From NCBI GenBank assembly GCA_963676345.2, contig CAXXTS010000006.1, positions 310,001 to 374,000 on the forward strand: a stretch of 64,000 nucleotides of DNA. The letters run 5' to 3'. A program made the position numbers and the translations under genes. Positions 34,444 to 43,600 of this stretch are shown here, one piece after another; positions within the stretch are counted from its first letter, which is position 1; each line of letters starts with the position of its first letter. Below the pieces are notes generated by a model. That model searched no databases. It saw nothing but the letters and a program-made list of their open reading frames with translations, and was not told where the DNA came from. The stretch is from G963665925 sp963676345. Lineage in GTDB: Bacteria > Bacillota > Clostridia > Peptostreptococcales > Acidaminobacteraceae.

Positions 34444-35523
34444 ATGATCCGTGGCATATATATATCAGGTACATCACTCGTTACGAACAACAGAAGAATT
34501 GATGCAATTGGTAATAACATTGCAAATATCAATACAACAGGCTTTAAAAGAGATGATGTTGTGACAGAATCATTTAACGCGGTCTTAATGGCAAAATTCA
34601 ATGGGTCCCGTTACACAACAGAAGGGCCGCCATCCACTATTGAGTTTGAAAAAAATGGAGAAGATTACGAAGCCAGTACAGAGAATGGTTTCTTTAGAAT
34701 CACTACAAATACAGGTGTGAGCCATAATAAAGCGGTTCGATTTACTGTAGACAACGAAGGCTATCTATCGACGTATTACTTAAATAGTGATAATAGCAAG
34801 AACTGGAATTTAGGAGATCGACTTTTAGGTGTCAGTGGTAACCCGATACAAGTCGGATCAGATGAAAATTATGAGTTGTCTGAAACCGGACAAGTCCTCG
34901 TAAATGGCACTGCTGTCGACAGCTTGGTTTCTTCGGCAAATAGAGACATTATCGGAACTTTAACCGCTGGGGTAAAGCTTAACCGGGTCTTCACAGACTT
35001 CACACAAGGACAAATGGTCAGAACAGACCGTGAACTTGATTTTGCCCTTGAAGGCGATGGTTTTTTCACACTAGATACACCATACGGTGAACTTCTAACG
35101 CGCGATGGTCATTTTCGAATTAATGGGGATGGCACCCTTGTTAGTAGTGAAGGGTATGCAGTCCAAGGCTTTGATGGAGACATTGTCCTAGAAAGTACAG
35201 ATGTTGCGGTGAATGAATTTGGTGAAATCATTCAGGGCAATGAAATTGTTGATAAATTTAAGCTTAAAGATGTATCCAATAAAGGGGATTTGGATAAGGT
35301 CGGTGGCAATACCTACAGAATCAAGGCTGAGCCGGTTGGAGAGGAAATTGCCTTTGAAGGTGAAGTACATCAGTACTTTGAAGAACAATCCAATGCAGAC
35401 TCCATCACCGAAATGATTAACATGATGACCCTTCAAAGAAACTACGAGGCGAGTCAGAGGGTTATTTTAACACATGATAATATACTGGATAAAGCAGTGA
35501 ATGAAATAGGTAGAGTAGGTTAA
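34444..35523 (+). CDS. flgF: Flagellar hook-basal body protein (FlgF/FlhO type)
   Basis: Proximal rod component, 359 residues, exported through the flagellar type III system. The N-terminal MIRGIYISGTSLVTNNRRIDAI with NNIANINTTGFKR is the rod/hook protein signature; the C-terminus has ITEMINMMTLQRNYEASQRVI, the conserved terminal helix. The middle FALEGDGFFTLDTPYGELLTRDG is the FlgF/G/E D1 motif. The ATG at 34444 is chosen because GGGAGG (34429-34434) is 9 nt upstream; the frame extends to an ATG at 34417 that would place the site inside the gene. FlgF versus FlgG is assigned by order and similarity to Bacillus flhO-flhP. Confidence 0.88.
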   Translation: MIRGIYISGTSLVTNNRRIDAIGNNIANINTTGFKRDDVVTESFNAVLMAKFNGSRYTTEGPPSTIEFEKNGEDYEASTENGFFRITTNTGVSHNKAVRFTVDNEGYLSTYYLNSDNSKNWNLGDRLLGVSGNPIQVGSDENYELSETGQVLVNGTAVDSLVSSANRDIIGTLTAGVKLNRVFTDFTQGQMVRTDRELDFALEGDGFFTLDTPYGELLTRDGHFRINGDGTLVSSEGYAVQGFDGDIVLESTDVAVNEFGEIIQGNEIVDKFKLKDVSNKGDLDKVGGNTYRIKAEPVGEEIAFEGEVHQYFEEQSNADSITEMINMMTLQRNYEASQRVILTHDNILDKAVNEIGRVG

Positions 35524-35538
35524 TGAGGAGGATGAGCC

Positions 35539-36327
35539 ATGAAAGCAATGTGGTCAGCAGCTTCGGGCATGAAAGGCCTTCAGCTTAAAATCGATACAAT
35601 TTCAAATAACTTGGCAAATGTCAATACAACAGGATACAAAAAACAGCGTTTGGAATTTAAGGACATGATGTATGAAAAAATGTCCAGTGACAATTTTCTA
35701 GATGGAGAAGGTCGTCCAGTCGGTCTTGAAATTGGTCATGGGGTTATTTCCGCGGCAACAGCGCGTTCTTTTACAAATGGAAATTATGAAGAAACTAACG
35801 GAGAGCTGGATGTGGCCCTTAATGGAGATGGCTTCTTTGTCATTAATAATCAAAATGGAGAGCCGCGTTACTCGCGAGACGGTAGTTTTAAAATCAGCGT
35901 GACAGATGGTTCAGCTTTTATAACGACAGCAGAAGGCTACTATGTACAAGGTGAAGGTGGCGACATTGATTTAGGTGAAGACGTAAAAACAGTGGACATA
36001 GATAAGAATGGCAATATTTATGTTTACCGTAGTGACTCTCAAGAGGCAGAGTTTGTCGATAAGCTGATGAGTGTAAAATTTGTAAACGCCCCGGGACTTG
36101 AAGCAGACGGAAACAACCTCTATGAAGAGACAGTAGCATCAGGAGAGGCCATTGCCCTTGAAGACGGGGAAGCGGAGATCTGGCAAGGCTACATTGAAAC
36201 CTCAAATGTAGATGTCGTAGAAGAAATGATTAATCTGATTACAGCGCAAAGAGCATATGAAGTGAATTCAAAGACAATCCAGACAGCAGACAGTATGCTT
36301 GAGTTAGCAAGTAATCTGAAGCGATAG
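35539..36327 (+). CDS. flgG: Flagellar basal-body distal rod protein (FlgG/FlhP type)
   Basis: 262 residues, the normal length of FlgG. N-terminal MWSAASGMKGLQLKIDTISNNLANVNTTGYKK, central DVALNGDGFFVINNQNGEPRYSRDGSFK, and C-terminal TSNVDVVEEMINLITAQRAYEVNSKTIQ are standard rod motifs. Its start follows GAGGAGGATGAGCC, 15 nt after flgF. The three genes flgF, flgG and the FlgJ-like gene form one operon. Confidence 0.93.
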   Translation: MKAMWSAASGMKGLQLKIDTISNNLANVNTTGYKKQRLEFKDMMYEKMSSDNFLDGEGRPVGLEIGHGVISAATARSFTNGNYEETNGELDVALNGDGFFVINNQNGEPRYSRDGSFKISVTDGSAFITTAEGYYVQGEGGDIDLGEDVKTVDIDKNGNIYVYRSDSQEAEFVDKLMSVKFVNAPGLEADGNNLYEETVASGEAIALEDGEAEIWQGYIETSNVDVVEEMINLITAQRAYEVNSKTIQTADSMLELASNLKR

Positions 36328-36339
36328 AGGTGACGCAGC

Positions 36340-36759
36340 ATGAAAATTGATGGATCCTCTTTAATAGGGAGTTCGACGAGCAATCAAATCGCGAGTACCC
36401 AGTCTGATGAGAAGCTGGAGTCATTTTCAGAGGCGCTTGAAAAAGCCAAAGAAAATGGAGACGATGAAGATCTAAAAAAAGTATCCCAGCAGTTTGAGGC
36501 CTTTTTTATCAATGAAATATTTAAATCAATGCGAAAGGCATCTGACTGGGGAGACGGTCTTACAGAAAAATCTCATGCTAGAGGCATGTACGAGAGTATG
36601 CTGGATGAAAATCTGTCAGATGAAATATCTTCAGGAAAGGGTATTGGCATTGCAGATCTGATATTTAAACAAATGTCTAAGCAGTATGATATCTCAAGCT
36701 CGAATTCTGATGGAGACGAGAACGACGACCAAGAAAAAACGCTTGATGTAAAAGGATAA
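36340..36759 (+). CDS. FlgJ N-terminal-like rod-binding protein
   Basis: 139-residue protein with the rod-binding domain of FlgJ: KKVSQQFEAFFINEIFKSMRK and RGMYESMLDENLSDEISSGKGIGIADLIFKQM. The muramidase domain of proteobacterial FlgJ is missing, as usual in Gram-positives; a separate wall hydrolase is expected elsewhere. N- and C-terminal ends are polar and acidic. It follows flgG after 12 nt and is closed by a terminator. Confidence 0.88.
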   Translation: MKIDGSSLIGSSTSNQIASTQSDEKLESFSEALEKAKENGDDEDLKKVSQQFEAFFINEIFKSMRKASDWGDGLTEKSHARGMYESMLDENLSDEISSGKGIGIADLIFKQMSKQYDISSSNSDGDENDDQEKTLDVKG

Positions 36760-36763
36760 ATAC

Positions 36764-36813
36764 AACACTCTACCTATATATGTAATCTTAAGGGTAGAGT
36801 GTTTTCTTTTTTT
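36764..36813 (+). terminator. Intrinsic terminator of the flgF-flgG operon
   Basis: AACACTCTACC (36764-36774) pairs with GGTAGAGTGTT (36793-36803), followed by TTCTTTTTTT. Confidence 0.92.
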
Positions 36814-36963
36814 CATGTATAATACAATAAATAGCACCTGGTAATAAAAACTGGTATCAATAGCAAGTTGAAATCTTGCAGAAATCAGTTGAAAGTCTGT
36901 ATAGACTGCAGTTTAGGTTTGCAGGATGTAATAACATAAGGTACACGTGTCATGGAGGCAAAA

Positions 36964-37398
36964 ATGCTTAATACAATTGAGATTCAAAAAATAATTCCGC
37001 ACCGTTATCCCTTTCTTCTAGTAGATCGAATTCTTGAACTCGAGCCGGGACAAAAGGCAGTTGGGCTTAAGAATGTAACCGCAAATGAACCCTTTTTTCA
37101 AGGACATTTCCCTGGAAATCCGCTTATGCCAGGCGTTCTTATTGTTGAAGCGCTTGCACAGGTTGGGGCAGTCGCTTTAATGAGTCTAGAAGAAAACAAG
37201 GGTAAACTTGCAGTGTTTGCAGGGATTGATGGGGTGCGCTTCAAAAAGCAAGTTACACCGGGTGACACGCTAAAAATGGAAGTTGAAATTCAGTCCATGC
37301 GCCGTGGCATTGGTAAAGGATCAGCAGTAGCTTATGTGGATGGCAAGGTTGCCTGCAAGGGAACTATTATGTTTGGTATTGTAGACCAACCTGAATAG
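36964..37398 (+). CDS. fabZ: 3-hydroxyacyl-ACP dehydratase FabZ
   Basis: Dehydrates beta-hydroxyacyl-ACP in fatty acid elongation. 144 residues, hot-dog fold: IPHRYPFLLVDRILELEPG at the N-terminus and the active-site FFQGHFPGNPLMPGVLIVEALAQ with catalytic His and Glu. The ATG at 36964 follows GGAGG at 36954-36958; an upstream in-frame ATG at 36952 overlaps that site. The Bacillus orthologue (ywpB) is also close to mbl-flhO-flhP. It stands alone, with a terminator behind. Confidence 0.96.
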   Translation: MLNTIEIQKIIPHRYPFLLVDRILELEPGQKAVGLKNVTANEPFFQGHFPGNPLMPGVLIVEALAQVGAVALMSLEENKGKLAVFAGIDGVRFKKQVTPGDTLKMEVEIQSMRRGIGKGSAVAYVDGKVACKGTIMFGIVDQPE

Positions 37399-37473
37399 AC
37401 AAATCCCCAGTTCGCAAACCCAAAATATTCAAAGTATGAATAGGCAAAGTTAGATAAATAATTGAATAGATGA

Positions 37474-37507
37474 AGCCGGCATAAATGAGTTTATGTCGGC
37501 TTTTTTT
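37474..37507 (+). terminator. Intrinsic terminator of fabZ
   Basis: AGCCGGCATAAA and TTTATGTCGGCT form a 12-bp stem (one G-U) with loop TGAG, followed by T residues. Confidence 0.93.
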
Positions 37508-37670
37508 AGTGAACTTTTAAATAGAAATTGCCAAGTGCCTATAAGAATATGTATTAAAAAAAGACACATGCATCCGTTTAAAGATCACCTTCTTATGGTA
37601 AAATTAGAACAGTTGTGATTCGAAAATGAAAGAATAGAGATACAGTTCATTACAATTTATGGGAGGGCAC

Positions 37671-40600
37671 ATGAAAAACAAAAGAATAAGGAGACGCGTT
37701 ATTGGATTATTGCTGGTATTTATAATGCTGGGAAATATGTGTCCGGTATTTGCCTTGCCTGGCGGCATAGCGTTAGGAGATGGCAAATGGGTGGAACATG
37801 ACCGGGTAGGTTTAAGTTCTGTCAGCAAGATGATTAGCGTGAACTCCAATATGTACCAAGTAGGTATCATATCGGGCGTGATAAATTACAAGCAAAGCTA
37901 TGACGGTAATTACTGGTCAGGAAGTAGTCTGAACTTAAATGCAGATTCCATAGACTACTATGAAAATGTGGGAAGTTCAGATAATTACATAGGCTATACT
38001 GATTCAGGCGTGCACAAGCTTGTTTACCAAAGTGGCAGCACGACTTATTCAGTTGATGCTAATTTAGAGTCAAAAGTGGTCGCTGTAATGCAAATTCAAG
38101 AGTTATCGTATAATTACTCTTCAAGCACACCGGGCATTATACTTGTGGCTTTGGAAAATGGAACACTATTAAAGTATGAGGCTTCAAAGTCTTACACTTA
38201 TTCAAGTACCAGAACATATACATCTACTGCAAGCTATTCAGGTTATGTCCCTGATGGTATTAGCGACATGGTTCTTAGTTCAGGAAAATATATTATTCTT
38301 GATTCAAATGGGGTTGTGTATACCAATACGGACTTAAACGGTAGCTCTGTTAATGATAGCAGTTGGGTTTCAAGCACTCTGACGTATAATCCTGATAAGA
38401 TGCTCCAAGTGGGTTTAAATCAGTATTTTGCATCTTCAGAAGGTGGTGGCTTCCATATTGAGAAGGGGACTTATGGAGATCCATACACTAAATCAGTGCT
38501 TGCAACAGACACGACAGATGTGAGTCTGTCTGAGTTTAGTCTGCTGAACAGTTCGTACGTGGGCGTTGGTAGGAATAATGCGTCAGGTAAAAGCTATGGC
38601 GTTATATCAGATGATGGAAGCACTTGGGAGTATGAAGGTGTTTATAATGCCGATGGGTCAGAATCGACTTCTGCTTTTGTTGATGTAGTCTATAATACAA
38701 ATCAACAAAATTACTATGCAGTTGCATCAGACGGCAAGCTCTTTAAGCATGTTGCAATTCAACAAGCGACAACAGGAGAAATCGGTAATTTGCTAGACAA
38801 GTCTGCAACTATCTCCGGGTCATTTGAGGGCAGTCCAAATTCCGTTACTGAGAAAGGATTTGAATTGACTCTGCTGGCAGATACAAGTTATGCCAGTGCG
38901 TCTATAGTGCCTTCAGTGAGTGCATCAAATAATTATATGTTTATGTACATGCCAGCCCAGTCAAGCAATGATTTGGAAGCAACCCTCACCAGTCTTTTGC
39001 CGAATACTGATTATCGCGTGCGGGCATACGTGGTGAATCAAGCGGGCACTTCATACGGAAGTGATGTGACGTTTACAACAAAAAATACTTTAGGGTTAAC
39101 AGCCATTCCAGAAGAATCTATGCAGGAGTTTAATATGGATGGCTTAAGCATTGTTGTAGATGTAACTTCGGACACCTTTGCGGATTCAACCATAGATCCA
39201 GCAAATGTTACATTGAAGGACTTTCCAGCTGGTATTACAGTGAACTCAGTTGAGTACATAGACAGCAACAGCATTGTACTTGTGCTGGATTATGATTCTG
39301 AGAATTATAATATCAGTACAGGTAAGCACACAGTCAGCATTGTAATTGATGCACTGGAACTGAGTTCAGGCCAAGACTTAGAGTCTCAAGATTTAACACT
39401 ACAAGGTCTTTATGAGAATCCGGCAGTGCTTGTCAATGGACTTGGCGGCTCTGCTGGATTTGGAGAAGAAGTGCTGGAGCAGACGGATGATTATTATAAA
39501 TCTTTCGATATTCGTTCTGTTTTCCCAGATGGCTTTAAGTTCGGAAGCAGTACTTACAACTATATGCATGTGAATATCAATGGTGCAATCCACTTTGGAG
39601 ATGCAGACCTCAACTTTGGTTCAGACAGCAATCATGATGCGACCTATAACAATACGTTTGATAATTATACACCTGTCAGTATTGCAGTTGTAGAATACCC
39701 GACCATCGCAGGCTTCTGGACTGATATTTTGAATACAAGAGGCGTACAGACCCCATCTGTGGAATACGATGAGTTTGGCAATGTAGTTGGACATTCAACA
39801 GGGTCAAACGATGTGTTTATTGATTTAGATGAAGAAAACAAAATTGTGACCGTCACATGGGATGATGTAACCCATATCAACTCAGGTCAAACGGGAACAG
39901 CAGCTTTCCAAATACGACTGCATAACCTTGGGGACAATAACGTCAGCATTGAAATGATATACGAGAATATTGACTATGCAGGATCTACACCTGCCAGAAT
40001 GGGATGGAGTACAGGTGAAAATCCTTCGCCAGCAGGAACCGATGGCGTAGACTATTATGAGTTCCCTGCCTCAGGGGATGAAAACAAAATTCTAGACTTG
40101 ACCGAAACGCGAAGTGCGTCAGGGGAAGTGGGGGTTTATCGCTCGGACGTCGTTGATGGTGCCATCACGCCGGTTTATTCGGATAACAATAATCTTTCAG
40201 CTTTGAGTGCAGATGCAGGTGCCCTTGCACCGACATTCAACAGCGCAATTACTGGGTATAGTATTGAGGTGGGTGCAGAAGTCAGTACGATCGCGTTAAC
40301 ACCGACAATAGACCATTCTGAAGCAACTATGACGGTTGATGGTACAGTGGCTGACAGCGGGTCTATAAATGTCATTGAAATAAGTGCAGGTCTTAATGAA
40401 ATTCCAATCGTTGTGACTGCAGAAGATGACACGACAAAGACCTATACAGTTTCAGTAATTGTTGGAACACCGGTAGAGTATAGTGTATCCTTTGATACAC
40501 AGGGCGGCATACCGGTATCTGGAAAATCGGTACAAGACGGTGCAAGTTTTAGTCAACCATCGGCAACCACACGCGATGGATATACGTTTGATGCTTGGTA

Positions 40601-43600
40601 CAAGGAAGCTTCTTATGCAACGGAGTGGGACTTTGACAGTGATACGATCTCGGGAGACATGACCCTCTATGCCAAATGGATTCCTGAAGAATACGCAGTA
40701 AACTATGATGGTAACGGTGTTACAACAGGTGTCCCTGAAGATACAGCTCTATATAATTATGGTCAAAATGCGGTGCTGATGACAGCAGATGATATTATTG
40801 CACCGAGCGGCAAACGCTTCAATGGTTGGAACTTGAGAGCAGATGGACAAGGAGACCACTATGATACAAGTCAGGTGGTTGAAATGTCAGGAGACCTTAT
40901 TCTCTATGCAGAGTGGCTTAGACTACCACCCCTTTCTATTTCATATGACGCTAATGGTGCGGATAGTGGTAGTGTACCAACCAACAGCAATACCTATTAT
41001 GAAGATGTCCAAATTACAGTACCAGACAACACAGACCTAGCAAGAGCAGGATACACTTTTGTTGGCTGGAATACGGCCAGTGATGGTCAGGGTAATTCCT
41101 ACCAGCCAGGTCAAAAGTACAAATTCGGTGAAAGCAGTGCGACCCTTTATGCAAACTGGACGGCACTGCAGACCTATGCGGTGACTTATGACGGCAATGG
41201 TTATGAAGGAGGACTTGTTCCAAACGATAGCAAGGTGTATTATGCTGGGCAATCCGTGACCGCTCTTGAAAAGAGCACCTATCTGACAAGAACAGATTAT
41301 ACATTTATGGGCTGGAATACAGCTTCAGATGGAAGTGGAACACATTATGATTTAGGAGATACTTTCCAAATGCCAGATGGGCCACTTACCTTGTACGCAG
41401 ATTGGGACTACACACCATCCTTTAGGCTTACCTATGATGGGAATGGGAACGATGGTGGTGAAGTTCCACTGGACAGAAACGACTATCTGGTAGACGCTTC
41501 TATAGTCATCCTATCTAACCCGGGGCAACTGACTAAAACTGGCTATAAGCTTGCAGGGTGGAATACAGCGTCAAATGGCAGCGGGTCGTCTTATACAGCT
41601 GGAGAAACAGCAAGTATGGTTGATGGTGGCTTAACCCTATACGCAGAGTGGGAAGCACTGCCAACCTATAATGTGACCTATCATGGCAATGGGTCAGAAA
41701 GTGGCTCAGTTCCTACTGACAACAACGACTACTACGATACGTCCTCTGTAGTGATTCAGTCCAATGCCAATGGTCTATATAAATATGGTTATGAGTTTGC
41801 GGGCTGGAACAGCTCAAGTTCAAGTCAAGGAACCACTTACAATATAGGGTCTACTATTGAAATGGGAAGTGCCGACAGAGAACTTTATGCTATGTGGTCA
41901 CCTCTTCCAAGGTATTCAGTCATCTATGATGCAAACGGTGCAGAAAGTGGTACAGTTCCTATAGATCAAGTGACATATTTGACAGATGAAAATGCAACTA
42001 TTTTAGGTAATGAGAACAATCTGACACGTACAGGCTATGAGTTCGTAGGTTGGAATGAAAGTCCGGACGGCTCAGGTGGCGCGTTTACACGTGGTGCTCA
42101 AAGAACCATGCACGATGCAGATTTCACACTTTACGCTCAGTGGTCTGCACTCCCAACTTATACAGTAACCTATTACAGCAATGGTGCTGAGAATGGGTCA
42201 GTACCGGTGGATCAAGATGAGTATTTAGAAGGCTCGACGGTTAATATTCATAAAAATACAGGCCACTTGATTCGTTATGGCTATGAGTTGATAGGTTGGA
42301 ACACAGACAGTTCTCCAAACAGTACACTTTACAGTCTGGATCAAGACATTGTAATGGGCGGATCAGATTTAAACCTCTATGCCGCCTGGAGTGCACTGCC
42401 GACTTACCATATATCATATGATGGTAATGGTAATGAAAGTGGTGCTGATCCAGAAGATGACATCCCGTATCTGGAAGGTGAGAATGTAACGGTAGCCCAA
42501 AAGCCAGCAAATATGAAACGGTATGGCTATGATTTTGTGGGGTGGAATACAGAATCAGATGGATCGGGAACGAGCTATGATGGAGGGGCGCTTATAACAT
42601 TTGCTCAGGAGGACGTTAGTCTATATGGTGAATGGACTGCCCTCCCGTCCTACGCAATCACTTATGATGGCAACGGTGCCGATAGTGGCATTGTTCCTGT
42701 TGACAACAATACCTATTTAGAAGGTGAAACTTTTACAGTTCTAAATAACTCGGGTGCACTGACCTTGACAGGTTATACGTTTGATGGCTGGAATACTGCA
42801 GCCGATGGAAGCGGCACAAACATTGAAGCGGGTTTGACAGATGAAATGCTAGACAGTGATTTTACACTGTATGCCCAGTGGAAGATTGGTCCGCGCTACT
42901 TCGTGTCATATGATGGCAACGGATTTGATGCAGGCCGTGTGCCACTTGATCACAACGGTTATATACAAGAAACTGAGGCAGTGGTACTTGGTAACAGCCG
43001 AGGTATGGAACACACAGGTTATACTTTTAGTGGATGGAATACAAGTTCGGAGGGAACGGGAACTGCTTACGTCGCAGGGGCAATGTTACCTGTCCTAAAT
43101 GAAGATACAGTACTTTATGCGCAGTGGAGTCCAAATACCTATACACTGAGCTATAATCCAGTACACGATGTAACTTCACCGGCGGCGGTATCCGTCGCAT
43201 ACGGTGCTTTACTCACGGAACCGACGGATCCTGAAAATCCTGATTACATTTTGACGGGCTGGTACTATGATGCAGCCCTGACCAATCCGGTGGATTTTAC
43301 AGCTGATACAATGCCAGCATCAGACCTTATGATCTATGCAGCTTGGATGGACAGTGCTTACACATTATCTTTTGATGACGGCTACAATGCGACAACTCCA
43401 AGCGCAATTGAGGTAACCTACGGCGATGCCCTATATAAACCGGCAGATCCACAACATGCAGGGTACACATTTAGCGGCTGGTATTACGATGAAGCGCTGA
43501 CGCATTCAGTCAGTTTTACGACGGACACCATGCCGGCGAATGATCTAACACTCTATGCAAAGTGGGGCGTTAACCCATACACTGTTTCTTACAGTACAGG